Assembly (NCBI RefSeq): GCF_015291745.1
Contig: NZ_CP030059.1
Span: 5,483,501-5,547,500 of the forward strand
Origin: Bradyrhizobium sp. CCBAU 53351
GTDB taxonomy: Bacteria; Pseudomonadota; Alphaproteobacteria; Rhizobiales; Xanthobacteraceae
Length of the DNA stretch: 64,000 nucleotides
Direction: 5' to 3'
Shown: one piece after another, positions 26,625-34,432 of the stretch
Numbering within the stretch: the first letter of the stretch is position 1
How the letters are laid out: every line of letters begins with the position of its first letter
Notes under the pieces: model-generated
What the model saw: only the letters and a program-made list of their open reading frames with translations
What the model was told of the DNA's origin: nothing
The model's database searches: none
Position numbers and translations under genes: made by a program

Positions 26625-27362
26625 GTGCTGCGTCTTCTCTCGTTCGCCCTCTTCCTCGTGACTTGGTGGATTGCCGCGCTGTTCGTCGGAGGCGCGAAGC
26701 TGCCCTCCCCGCCGGCTGTGCTCGAGGTGATGATCGCGGAAGCATCAACCGGCGCGCTGTTCCTGCATCTCGGCGCCACGCTGGCGCGCGTCACGCTCGC
26801 CTTCGTGCTGGCGATGTCGCTCGGCAGCGCCATCGGCTACCTCATGGGACGAGTCAGGCTCGCCGACCGGCTCGGCGATCCCTGGCTGATCCTCCTGCTC
26901 AATTTGCCCGCGCTGGTCGTGATCGTGCTGGCCTATATCTGGGCCGGTCTCACCGAGGCCGCCGCGATCGCGGCGATCGCCATCAACAAGCTGCCGACCG
27001 CGGTCGTCACCTTGCGCGAGGGCACCCGCGCGCTCGACCGCTCGCTCGACGAGATGGCGAGCGTGTTCGCGATGCCGCGCTGGCGCGCGTTCCGGCATGT
27101 CGTGCTGCCGCAGCTTGCGCCCTATATCGCGGCCGCCGCCCGCTCCGGACTGTCGCTGGTGTGGAAGATCGTGCTGGTCGCCGAACTGCTCGGACGTCCG
27201 AACGGCGTCGGATTCGAGATCGGCGTCGCCTTTCAGCTGTTCGACACGCCGCGGCTGCTCGCCTATTCGCTGACATTCGCCGCGGTCGTGCTCGTGATCG
27301 AAACCTTGCTGGTGCAGCCGTTCGAAGCCCGCGCAACACGGTGGCGGCCCCGTGCGGCTTGA
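26625..27362 (+). CDS. ABC transporter permease (SsuC/TauC type)
   Basis: 245 residues from the GTG at 26625, one base after the preceding stop, with GGAG seven bases upstream. Six membrane segments; the BPD permease EAA-like loop is DEMASVFAMPRWRAFRHVVLPQLAPYIAAA, of which the core MPRWRAFRHVVLP is clear. C-terminal basic tail RATRWRPRAA overlaps the ATPase start by 11 bases. Pairs with the flanking binding protein and ATPase. Confidence 0.85.
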   Translation: MLRLLSFALFLVTWWIAALFVGGAKLPSPPAVLEVMIAEASTGALFLHLGATLARVTLAFVLAMSLGSAIGYLMGRVRLADRLGDPWLILLLNLPALVVIVLAYIWAGLTEAAAIAAIAINKLPTAVVTLREGTRALDRSLDEMASVFAMPRWRAFRHVVLPQLAPYIAAAARSGLSLVWKIVLVAELLGRPNGVGFEIGVAFQLFDTPRLLAYSLTFAAVVLVIETLLVQPFEARATRWRPRAA

Positions 27363-28062
27363 AGTCGACATCACAGGCAAGACATTCAGGAGTGCCGCGG
27401 GCGGGAGCCACGAGGTGCTCGCGCCGCTCAAATTCGCGCTTTGCCCCGGCGAGGTCGGCGTGCTCATCGGTCCCTCCGGTTGCGGCAAGAGCACGATGCT
27501 GCGCATCATCCTCGGTCTCGACAGCGAGTTCACCGGCCATGTCGCCCGTCCGCCGCAGGCGCGGATCGGCATGGTGTTCCAGGAGCCGCGGCTGTTGCCG
27601 TGGCGTTCGGTCGAGCAGAATGTGCGGCTGGCTGCTCCTGATGTGACCGAGGAGAAGCTGTCGGAGCTGTTCAGGTTTCTGGAGCTGGACGCGCATCGCA
27701 GCCACTTTCCCGGCGAGTTGTCGCTCGGTCTTGCCCGGCGCGTTGCGCTCGCCCGCGCCTTCGCCGTCGAACCCGATCTGCTGGTGCTCGACGAGCCCCT
27801 CGCCTCGCTCGACGACGCGCTCGCCGGCCGCCTGCGCGATGAGATCGCGACCCTGGTGGCGAGCCGCCCGATGATGACGCTGCTCGTCACCCACAGTCTC
27901 GACGATGCGATCCGGCTCGGCGACCGCCTGTTCTTTTTGTCGCCGCGGCCTGCGCGTATCGTGGAGGAAGTGCCGATCGCCATTCCACGCGCGATGCGCA
28001 GCGAAGCCGATCTGGTGAGGATCAGGGCCGAGCTGGCGGCCTTGCAGCTTGAAGCGAAATGA
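27352..28062 (+). CDS. ABC transporter ATP-binding protein (SsuB/TauB type)
   Basis: 236 residues from a GTG inside the permease gene. Walker A IGPSGCGKST, Q-loop GMVFQEPRLLPW, Walker B LLVLDEPLASLD and H-loop LVTHSLDDAI are intact. The signature is degenerate: GELSLGLARRVALARAF in place of LSGGQ-R, a change also seen in other importers of this type. It completes the three-gene importer. Confidence 0.88.
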   Translation: MRLEVDITGKTFRSAAGGSHEVLAPLKFALCPGEVGVLIGPSGCGKSTMLRIILGLDSEFTGHVARPPQARIGMVFQEPRLLPWRSVEQNVRLAAPDVTEEKLSELFRFLELDAHRSHFPGELSLGLARRVALARAFAVEPDLLVLDEPLASLDDALAGRLRDEIATLVASRPMMTLLVTHSLDDAIRLGDRLFFLSPRPARIVEEVPIAIPRAMRSEADLVRIRAELAALQLEAK

Positions 28063-28107
28063 ACACTCGTGGTCAACTGGATCAATTCGTCGAGGGAGGG
28101 CTCACCA

Positions 28108-28461
28108 ATGCGGCGTAGGCTGATTGCGATCGGCATCCTCTTGGTCGCGGTGCCGGGCGCGGCACTGGCGCAGGCCAAGGGCAAGGGCATCAGGCTCTGG
28201 AACCTGACGACGGAGACGATCTCCGGCTTTCAGCTTTCACCCGCCGGCAAGACCGACTGGGGCCCGAACCAGTGCTTGAACGACAAGGACAAGGAGGTCG
28301 ACCACGACGAGCGGCTGCGCATCAGCGGCGTCGAGCCCGGCCGCTACGACGCCAAGGTCGGCTATCCCAACGGTCGGCAATGCGTGGTCCGCGACATCGA
28401 GATCAGGGCGGACGCGGTGTTCTCGATTGCCGACAAGGATCTGAAGGACTGCACCAAGTAG
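28108..28461 (+). CDS. Small exported protein, unknown function
   Basis: 117 residues from the ATG at 28108, with GAGGGAGGG upstream. Signal peptide RRLIAIGILLVAVPGAALA, then IRLWNLTTETISGFQLSPAG, a charged loop NDKDKEVDHDERLRIS and a beta-rich end with GRYDAKVGYPNGRQCVVRDI. Three cysteines. It follows the ABC importer by 45 bases and probably shares its transcript. No family role known. Confidence 0.65.
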   Translation: MRRRLIAIGILLVAVPGAALAQAKGKGIRLWNLTTETISGFQLSPAGKTDWGPNQCLNDKDKEVDHDERLRISGVEPGRYDAKVGYPNGRQCVVRDIEIRADAVFSIADKDLKDCTK

Positions 28462-28470
28462 CGCGGCGTC

Positions 28471-28680
28471 TCACGCCTTGTCGTTCGGATGCGGATATTC
28501 GCAGCGCCACCGCACCGCCTGCCACTTCGGATGCTCACCGACCCATTGCGCGATATAGGGCGGTGCGGCCATCGCGCATTGCCGCGGCGACCCACCGTAG
28601 TTGAACATCAGATGCTGCTCCTCGCAGGTCGCAGGCGAGAGGACCGCACACACGGTTACCACCAGGTCAATCGGGTTCAT
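28471..28680 (-). CDS. Small protein, unknown function
   Basis: 69 residues from the ATG at 28680 (AGAGGAT upstream). Sequence NPIDLVVTVCAVLSPATCEE has a hydrophobic start with two cysteines; later AMAAPPYIAQWVGEHPKW and RWRCEYP with further cysteines. It converges on the gene ending at 28461 with only nine bases between. Short proteins of this make-up recur in Bradyrhizobium genomes; no function is known. Confidence 0.55.
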   Translation of the reverse strand: MNPIDLVVTVCAVLSPATCEEQHLMFNYGGSPRQCAMAAPPYIAQWVGEHPKWQAVRWRCEYPHPNDKA

Positions 28681-28826
28681 GCCGGGATCCTCTGGCAGGG
28701 GACGATGGAGATTTAGCACGAAAAGATACGCTCGACGGAGGGGGAAGTTTCAACTTGCCAGGGGAATGGGCGGGAACTGCAGGCGAAAGGCTCGGATCCC
28801 GCACCCCTTTGTGGGTGGGGAAGGAC

Positions 28827-29696
28827 CTAAAAGTTCACCCCGAACACCATCCGGGCCTGGTGGCGCTCGAAATTGACGAGGTCGAGATTGCCGCTTGATC
28901 CGGCCGGGCGGCCCCAGGCCTGCATGCTCCAGCTCAAGGTCAGCCGTGAGCGCTCGGACAGCTGGACATAGGCGGTCGGGCCGACGAACAGGGCCTGGCC
29001 CGAGAGCTCGCCGAGTCCGATACCTTCATATTGCCGGAAGTAGCGCAGCTCCCCGCCGAGCAGCACGTTGGGCCGCACGCGCACCAGGCCGGCCAACGCC
29101 GCCCCGATCGTCGAGCTCTTCTCGGAAGTGCCCGCCACTTCGAAGCGCGCCCATTCCGGCTGATAGATCAAATTGAGGGCGCCGATGGCGAAGTTCGGAA
29201 TGAGCTCGCGGTCGAAGGCCAGCGTGAACTCGGTGCCGTACATCCGCCCTTTTGCGCCGCTGGTCTCGTCGATGCGGTCGCCATGAAGCTCGGCGGCGAC
29301 GGTGAGGCCGAACGGCGCGCGCTCGCGGTCGAGCAAACGATAACGCAGGTCGAGCGAAGCTCCCTGGAAGTTGAATTGGCGGCGGTCGTCGATATCGGGG
29401 ACGCCGGTGATGTCGTGCAGGCTGGCGGTGGCTCCGACCTCGATGCGGAAGTTCGGCATCGGCACGATCTCGATCTCGACCTCCTTCTCCAGCGCGCGAT
29501 AGGTCCCTGCGCCCTTGCCGAAGCGGCCCGTGGTCTGGGTCTGGAATTCGCGCTCGCCGGGATTGCCGACATCGGTGCCGATCATGAAGCCGAAGATGTG
29601 CTCGGTATCGAAACCCTCTTCGGCGCCGGCGCATGCGGGCAGAAGCGCGACCGTGCAGGCAGCAATGGTCCAGAAGCTGGTGGCTCTCGCGCGCAT
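28827..29696 (-). CDS. Outer-membrane beta-barrel protein next to pqqA
   Basis: 289 residues from the ATG at 29696 (an ATG at 29732 has no ribosome site). Signal peptide SFWTIAACTVALLPACAGA, then EEGFDTEHIFGFMIGTDVGN and alternating beta-strands such as SLDLRYRLLDRERAPFGLTV, RPNVLLGGELRYFRQYEG and RLTLSWSMQAWGRP, ending in the barrel-terminal VFGVNF. About 12 strands are likely. It is the first gene downstream of pqqA on the same strand, 60 bases away, so the two may share a transcript. Ligand or role unknown. Confidence 0.65.
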   Translation of the reverse strand: MRARATSFWTIAACTVALLPACAGAEEGFDTEHIFGFMIGTDVGNPGEREFQTQTTGRFGKGAGTYRALEKEVEIEIVPMPNFRIEVGATASLHDITGVPDIDDRRQFNFQGASLDLRYRLLDRERAPFGLTVAAELHGDRIDETSGAKGRMYGTEFTLAFDRELIPNFAIGALNLIYQPEWARFEVAGTSEKSSTIGAALAGLVRVRPNVLLGGELRYFRQYEGIGLGELSGQALFVGPTAYVQLSERSRLTLSWSMQAWGRPAGSSGNLDLVNFERHQARMVFGVNF

Positions 29697-29756
29697 TCCC
29701 GACACTACCACGGCTTCAAAGGCGTTTGCCATCGAAGCCGCGGCAGGTCGTCAGTC

Positions 29757-29837
29757 TTACTTGCGCGAAGCGCAGGCGTACATGTTGATTTCCATGCCGA
29801 CCGGCACTTCCACGATCTTCGGAGCTTTCCAAGCCAT
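29757..29837 (-). CDS. pqqA: PQQ precursor peptide PqqA (orphan)
   Basis: 26 codons with ATG at 29837, preceded by GGGGAGA seven bases upstream. The product starts MAWKAPKIVEVPVGMEINMY and ends ACASRK. It carries the Glu and Tyr, three residues apart in GMEINMYA (E16, Y20), that PqqE crosslinks to build pyrroloquinoline quinone. Length and sequence match rhizobial PqqA. No pqqB, C, D or E is present in the window, so the copy is separated from the biosynthetic genes. It sits 700 bases from the lanmodulin gene and upstream of an outer-membrane protein gene. Confidence 0.92.
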   Translation of the reverse strand: MAWKAPKIVEVPVGMEINMYACASRK

Positions 29838-29960
29838 TCGGGGTCTCCCCAAGGTATTGAGCGCGACATCGCGCGGCGCAAAACCTAGGGCTGCGTCAGA
29901 TGCAGTTCAAGCCTCGATTCGTCTGGCGAGCTCGTCTGTGTCGATTCTTCGCGGCTGCAT

Positions 29961-29996
29961 TTCTCTCTCGGACAAGGCCAGTTCTCTCTTGGTCAA
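29961..29996. promoter_or_regulatory. Direct repeat upstream of pqqA, shared with xoxF
   Basis: Two copies of a 15-bp word, TTCTCTCTCGGACAA (29961) and TTCTCTCTTGGTCAA (29982), start exactly 21 bp apart, two helical turns. They lie 124-159 bases upstream of the pqqA ATG, reading on the opposite strand. A copy with 14/15 identity to the second (TTCTCTCTTGGGCAA) lies upstream of xoxF. The rest of the 227-base gap 29838-30064 shows no convincing gene. Probable binding site of a shared activator (inference). Confidence 0.5.
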
Positions 29997-30064
29997 ACAC
30001 GACCTGCGAGACGCTGCCTGTGCGACGCACCGCGCGTCGAATCGACACCAACGGCACCGCGCCG

Positions 30065-30397
30065 TCAGCAACCCTTGTCGGCCATTGTTGTGCCGTTCGG
30101 CTTGGCACCTTCGGCTCGCTGAGCGGCCGTCGGCTGGCTCTGCATCTGTCGCTGCGAATCTTCGGACGACGCCGGCGTTTCGCCGCTCGCACGATTCATC
30201 GTGCTCGTCGGCGGATGCTGGCTGGAGTCGCCGGCTGAACCGGACGCGTGCGATTGCGCCGAGCCCACGGTGACCGGACCAGAACCGGCATCCTTGTCAG
30301 TGCTGGCGCTGCCCGTGTTGCACGGGCCGGCAATGGCAACGCCGGCGCTCAAGGTCAGGATCGCGCAGGCGGCAAGAACGGAACGTTTCGTGTTCAT
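30065..30397 (-). CDS. Exported low-complexity protein between lanM and pqqA
   Basis: 110 residues from the ATG at 30397, with AGGAG upstream. Signal peptide RSVLAACAILTLSAGVAIAG, then a Ser/Gly/Ala/Thr/Gln-rich, probably disordered chain (CNTGSASTDKDAGSGPVTVG, later QRQMQSQPTAAQRAEGAKPN) ending DKGC. Cysteines near both mature ends could pair. Similar short exported proteins occur at 45170 and 53257. It lies 146 bases after lanM on the same strand. Function unknown. Confidence 0.6.
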   Translation of the reverse strand: MNTKRSVLAACAILTLSAGVAIAGPCNTGSASTDKDAGSGPVTVGSAQSHASGSAGDSSQHPPTSTMNRASGETPASSEDSQRQMQSQPTAAQRAEGAKPNGTTMADKGC

Positions 30398-30543
30398 CTG
30401 CATCTCCTCTTCTCCCGCCGCGTTGCCCCGGCGCCGGGCAGGACATCGCGAAGAGAACAGGCCGAGCTGCCCGATGTTCCGAGTGTTGGAGCGGAAATGC
30501 TCGCAAAAAGCCACCCTCGTCACGTCTTTTCCGATTGCACCGC

Positions 30544-30936
30544 TCACCGCAACAATCGCAACAGCGCGCGGCCGGCGCGCGAATTCAGCTCCTTCGCATC
30601 CAGCGTTCCGTCCTTGTCGGGATTGGCCGCATTGAAACGCTGCTCGACCACGGACAGATATTCGTCGAGCGTCAGCGTGCCGTCGCGGTCGGGATCGGCG
30701 GCTGCGAGTTCTTTCGCCGAGAGACGTCCGCGCAATTCGCGCGCGTCGAGCGTGCCGTCATGATCCGGATCGAGCTTTGCGAACAATGCCGCTCCCGCCT
30801 TCTTCACCTCGGCAAGATCGAGCGTGCCGTCATTGTCGGTATCGAACAATTTGATCGCATTGCCGGAGGCCGACCACGCCGGGCCGGACAACAATGCAAT
30901 CGTGAGCGCAAGTGCAACTGAGCGACGCGAAATCAT
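30544..30936 (-). CDS. lanM: Lanmodulin (periplasmic lanthanide-binding EF-hand protein)
   Basis: 130 residues from the ATG at 30936 (GGGAGG upstream). Signal peptide VALALTIALLSGPAWSA, then four EF-hand loops: DTDNDGTLDLAE (32-43), DPDHDGTLDARE (56-67), DPDRDGTLTLDE (81-92) and NPDKDGTLDAKE (105-116). Loops are only 12-13 residues apart, far closer than in calmodulin, and three have Pro at position 2; both are hallmarks of lanmodulin from Methylorubrum, whose EF4 likewise starts with Asn. The C-terminus GRALLRLLR also matches. Differences: EF1 has Thr instead of Pro, and EF3 has Thr at position 9 where Asp is usual. Known role: picomolar binding of lanthanides in the periplasm. It is divergent from a Ln-type PQQ dehydrogenase. 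Confidence 0.93.
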   Translation of the reverse strand: MISRRSVALALTIALLSGPAWSASGNAIKLFDTDNDGTLDLAEVKKAGAALFAKLDPDHDGTLDARELRGRLSAKELAAADPDRDGTLTLDEYLSVVEQRFNAANPDKDGTLDAKELNSRAGRALLRLLR

Positions 30937-31279
30937 CAAGACCTCCCAGACGAAGAGCCCTGGTTCGGGCGGGATAGAAACGACATAAGTCCACAAGAGG
31001 CCGCCGGTTCAAGTCCGAAATTGCAACTTGCGCGCGCGACAACCGGGGGAACCAGATCCTCGCCCCTCGACGATCCACGTCCGGAGCTGCCTCGCGGCGC
31101 GGAATTTTTTCAGCGTCTCCGCACAATTTGACGCGGCCGCGTCAGGTTTCCCTAAAGTGACCATCGCCGGCGTTCAAAGATATCGGCACGACACGTGCGA
31201 CTTTCGTATTGACGCGTTTTGGTTTCCGACGGAGTGTTGCTCCCGCAGCGTCAAAAGGCGCGCATATTGGGAGGAACGG
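30937..31279. promoter_or_regulatory. Divergent lanM/PQQ dehydrogenase control region with palindrome
   Basis: 343 bases without a gene. A 16-bp perfect palindrome TGACGCGGCCGCGTCA lies at 31129-31144 and is followed by GGTTTCC. The half TTGACGCG recurs at 31210-31217, again followed shortly by GGTTTCC. A GGGAGGAACGG ribosome site precedes the dehydrogenase ATG. The palindrome is a candidate operator for one or both genes; no -10/-35 could be assigned with confidence. Confidence 0.45.
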
Positions 31280-32944
31280 ATGAAACGCTTTGCGATGGCC
31301 GCGAGCCTCGTCATGCTTGCATCGACTTGTGCAAGCGCACAGACCACCGAGCAGCTGGTCAAGGGCGCGACTGATACATCGAACGTTCTCAATTACGGGA
31401 TGGGCTATAATCTGCAGCGCTTCTCGACCCTGAACCAGATCAACAAGGATAGCGTCAAGAACCTTGTCCCGGTCTGGAATTACTCCTTCAACGACGATCG
31501 CAGCGAGGAATCGCAGCCGCTGGTGTACCAGGGCGTGATCTACGTGACCTCGCACAATGCGACCATGGCGGTCGACGCCAAGACCGGCAAGCAGATCTGG
31601 AAAACCAAGGTCGAATATCCCGCCGAGACGCCGCGCATCGTCTGCTGCGGCATCATCAACCGCGGCGCGGCGCTGTATGACGGCAAGGTTTTCCGCACCA
31701 CGCTCGATGCCAACGTGATCGCGCTCGACGCCAAGAACGGCAAGGAGCTGTGGCGGCAGAAGGCGGCCGACATCAAGGAAGGCTATTCGATGACGGTGGC
31801 TCCGCTGGTTGCCGACGGCGTCGTCATCACCGGCATCTCCGGCGCCGAGTTCGGCACACGCGGCTTCATCGACGGCTGGGATCCGGCAACAGGCAAGCAT
31901 CTCTGGCGTACCCATTCGATCCCCTCGCCGGACGAGCCCGGCGGTGACACCTGGAAAGGCGACACCTGGAAGCTCGGCGGTGGCTCGACCTGGATCACGG
32001 GGTCTTACGACCCCGAGCTGAACACGGTGTATTGGGGCATCGGCAATCCCGGACCGTTCAATTCGGCGGTGCGTCCCGGCGACAATCTCTACACCTGCTC
32101 CGTGCTGGCGATGGATCCCAAGACCGGCAAGATCAAGTGGCACTACCAGTTCTCGCCGAACAATCCGTTCGACTATGACAGCGTGGCCGAGATGGTCCTC
32201 GCCGACATGAACGTCGAGGGCAAGCCGACCAAGGTGCTGATGGATGCCAACCGCAACGGCTTCTTCTACGTGCTCGACCGTACCAACGGCAAATTGCTCG
32301 CGGCCAACCCTTACGTGAAGGTGAACTGGGCGACCGGCGTCGACATGAAGACCGGCAAGCCGATCGAGACCGACGTTGCCAAGGATGCGCGCGAGGGCAA
32401 GAAGGTGACCGTCTACCCGTCCATCCTCGGCGGCAAGAACTGGGAGCCGATGTCGTTCAATCCGCAGACCGGATTGGCCTACGCCAACACCCTCAACTTC
32501 GGCGGCAAGTACAAGGCCGAGCCCGTCACCTTCAAGCAGGGTGAATGGTATCTCGGCATGGACCTGACCGATCCCTGGCAGTTCGACGACGGCCCGCGCG
32601 GTCATCTCAAGGCGATCGACCCCATGACCGGCAAGTCGAAATGGGAAGCGCCGAGCGACATTCCGCGCTTCTCGGGCGTGCTGTCGACCGCCGGCGGCGT
32701 CGTGTTCTCGGGCCAGCTGACCGGCGAGTTCGAGGCCTTCGACGCCGACACCGGCAAGAAGCTCTGGCAATTCCAGACCGGGTCCGGCATCGAGGGCCAG
32801 CCGGTGACCTGGCAGCAGGATGGCGTGCAATATGTCGCGGTGACATCAGGCTATGGCGGCGTCTACTCGCTGTTCTCCGGCGACGAGCGACTTGCCAAGG
32901 TGCCGCCCGGCGGCTCGCTGTGGGTCTTCGCGGTCAAGCAGTAA
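31280..32944 (+). CDS. PQQ-dependent alcohol dehydrogenase, lanthanide type
   Basis: 554 residues from the ATG at 31280. Signal peptide AMAASLVMLASTCASA, then the eight-bladed quinoprotein propeller with tryptophan-docking repeats (DAKTGKQIWKTKV, DPKTGKIKWHYQF). The vicinal disulfide is in RIVCCGIINRG (C122-C123). Metal ligands by alignment to XoxF: E190 (SGAEFG), N256 (GNPGPF), catalytic D298 and the extra D300 in PFDYDSVAE; the second Asp marks lanthanide use. It oxidises primary alcohols in the periplasm and passes electrons to the cytochrome c encoded next. Less similar to XoxF than the gene at 37519 and of ExaF/PedH-like length; substrate uncertain. Confidence 0.9.
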   Translation: MKRFAMAASLVMLASTCASAQTTEQLVKGATDTSNVLNYGMGYNLQRFSTLNQINKDSVKNLVPVWNYSFNDDRSEESQPLVYQGVIYVTSHNATMAVDAKTGKQIWKTKVEYPAETPRIVCCGIINRGAALYDGKVFRTTLDANVIALDAKNGKELWRQKAADIKEGYSMTVAPLVADGVVITGISGAEFGTRGFIDGWDPATGKHLWRTHSIPSPDEPGGDTWKGDTWKLGGGSTWITGSYDPELNTVYWGIGNPGPFNSAVRPGDNLYTCSVLAMDPKTGKIKWHYQFSPNNPFDYDSVAEMVLADMNVEGKPTKVLMDANRNGFFYVLDRTNGKLLAANPYVKVNWATGVDMKTGKPIETDVAKDAREGKKVTVYPSILGGKNWEPMSFNPQTGLAYANTLNFGGKYKAEPVTFKQGEWYLGMDLTDPWQFDDGPRGHLKAIDPMTGKSKWEAPSDIPRFSGVLSTAGGVVFSGQLTGEFEAFDADTGKKLWQFQTGSGIEGQPVTWQQDGVQYVAVTSGYGGVYSLFSGDERLAKVPPGGSLWVFAVKQ

Positions 32945-32952
32945 TCCGCGGC

Positions 32953-33312
32953 ATGATGCTGAGAGAAATGTCACACGAGACGGCGGCGGTCTTCGCCGCC
33001 GCCTTGGTGCTGACGGTCGCGCTTGCGGCGACCGTTCGCGCCTCCGACGAGCCGACCGGCAATCCCATGCAGGCGCAGATCGACCACGGCAAGTCGACCT
33101 ATGCCGAGAAATGCTCGCACTGCCACGGCCCGAACCTGATGAACTCCGGCACCATCACGCCGGACCTGCGCGTCTTCCCCGACGACAAGACACGCTTCGT
33201 CACCACGGTGAAGAACGGCAAGAACAACAGGATGCCGCCCTGGGGCGACATTCTCAGCGACGACCAGATCGGCGACCTCTGGGCCTTCATCTCCAGCCGG
33301 AGGAAGCCATGA
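32953..33312 (+). CDS. Cytochrome c, electron acceptor of the PQQ dehydrogenase
   Basis: 119 residues from the ATG at 32953; an ATG at 32968 is an alternative with no better ribosome site. Signal peptide with hydrophobic core AAVFAAALVLTVALAATVRA, then one heme site EKCSHCHGPN and a likely axial Met in NNRMPPWGDILSD. C-terminal helix DDQIGDLWAFISSRRK is typical of class I c-cytochromes. It follows the dehydrogenase by eight bases and overlaps the next gene by ATGA. Confidence 0.88.
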   Translation: MMLREMSHETAAVFAAALVLTVALAATVRASDEPTGNPMQAQIDHGKSTYAEKCSHCHGPNLMNSGTITPDLRVFPDDKTRFVTTVKNGKNNRMPPWGDILSDDQIGDLWAFISSRRKP

Positions 33313-34241
33313 GGGGCTGGCGGGCTGCGTGGAGCGTCGCGGCGCTTCTTTCGGCGATGGCATCATCGGTCGCGCTCGCGGCCGACGATCCCCTGAGGAT
33401 CTGTCTCGACGAGGACCGGCCGCCGCTCTCGGCGCACCACCGCGGCAAGCCGGACGCCGGCTTCGACGTGCTGCTGGCGCAGTCGGTGGCGGAGCGGCTC
33501 GGACGAACGCTGACGATCCAGTGGTTCGAGAGCAAGCTGGACGAGGATTCGAGCCCCCAGCTCGAGGCCAACGCATTGCTCTCGGACGGGCGCTGCTCGC
33601 TCGTCGGCGGCTACGCGCTGACGCAGGATTCGCTCGTCGTCCCCGGGATGAAGACGGCGCGCCTGCCCGACTTCGCCGGGGCCACGCGCGACGATCGGCG
33701 GCGCCGCGTCGCGCTCGGCGTGCTCGCGCCGAGCCTGCCTTACGTCTATTCGCCGATGACGGTGGTGCTGGGGCCGAAGGCAGGCGGCCGCAAGATCAGC
33801 GACATCGGCGATCTCGCCGGGCTTCGCCTGGTCATCGAAAGCGGCTCGCTCGGCGATGCCATCCTGATGACCTTCGACAAGGGGCGGCTGATCGACAGCA
33901 TCACCCATCTCGTCCCCGGCCGCGACGATCTGCTCGGCACGCTCCAGCGCGGCGACCATGACGCGACGCTGATCGACCTCGCGCGCTTCGACGCCCATCG
34001 CGCCGCGCACCCCGATACGGCGCTTACCGCGTCCGGCTATTATTATCCGATCGGCGCCAATCGCGGCTATGTCGGGCTTGCCGGCGATGGCGCGCTGATC
34101 GAGGCCGTCAACAAGGCGCTGAGCGCCCTCGCGGCCGAAGGCAGGATCGCCGAATTCGGCAGGCAGGCCGGCCTCACCTATCTGCCGCCGCGCGAGCCCG
34201 CCATTCTGGGCGACGTCTGGACCAAGATCATCCAGCGGTGA
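33309..34241 (+). CDS. Family 3 substrate-binding protein linked to the PQQ dehydrogenase
   Basis: 310 residues starting inside the cytochrome stop codon. Signal peptide AAWSVAALLSAMASSVALAA, then DDPLRICLDEDRPPLSAHHR, GFDVLLAQSVAERLGRTLTI and later LAGLRLVIESGSLGDAILM. This fold is shared with MxaJ/XoxJ, and the dehydrogenase-cytochrome-binding protein order copies the xoxF-xoxG-xoxJ plan, so it may act as the XoxJ equivalent of the 31280 enzyme (inference). It has no ABC permease nearby. Confidence 0.75.
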   Translation: MRGWRAAWSVAALLSAMASSVALAADDPLRICLDEDRPPLSAHHRGKPDAGFDVLLAQSVAERLGRTLTIQWFESKLDEDSSPQLEANALLSDGRCSLVGGYALTQDSLVVPGMKTARLPDFAGATRDDRRRRVALGVLAPSLPYVYSPMTVVLGPKAGGRKISDIGDLAGLRLVIESGSLGDAILMTFDKGRLIDSITHLVPGRDDLLGTLQRGDHDATLIDLARFDAHRAAHPDTALTASGYYYPIGANRGYVGLAGDGALIEAVNKALSALAAEGRIAEFGRQAGLTYLPPREPAILGDVWTKIIQR

Positions 34242-34252
34242 GGCTCTCGTAT

Positions 34253-34312
34253 CCCGGACGCGGTGCGGCGCGCCGTGCCGCGCGGCTGAAGGAGCGCTGC
34301 GCCGCGTCCGGT
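34253..34312. repeat. Palindromic intergenic repeat, type C copy 2 (short)
   Basis: CCCGGACGCGGTGCGGCGCG at one end and GCGCCGCGTCCGG at the other give a long near-perfect hairpin. Related to the element at 21365. It lies after the dehydrogenase operon and may serve as its transcript end. Confidence 0.5.
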
Positions 34313-34432
34313 GCACGAACTCTGCTCCCGCATCTCAGACCGACGCCGTAGCGAATGCGCCAATCTGTCTCGCCTGACGCCGATGGCGGCGCCAGCCTGG
34401 TGCAGTACCCTGCCCGGAACCGGGAGAGAATC

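Noticed and set aside
29900..30238. A 112-codon forward frame in the pqqA upstream region
   Set aside because: Arg-rich shadow composition overlapping the exported-protein gene on the other strand, no ribosome site.
30544..30936. Calling the four-EF-hand protein a generic calcium-binding EF-hand protein
   Set aside because: Loop spacing of 12-13 residues, position-2 prolines and the neighbouring Ln-type dehydrogenase fit lanmodulin much better.
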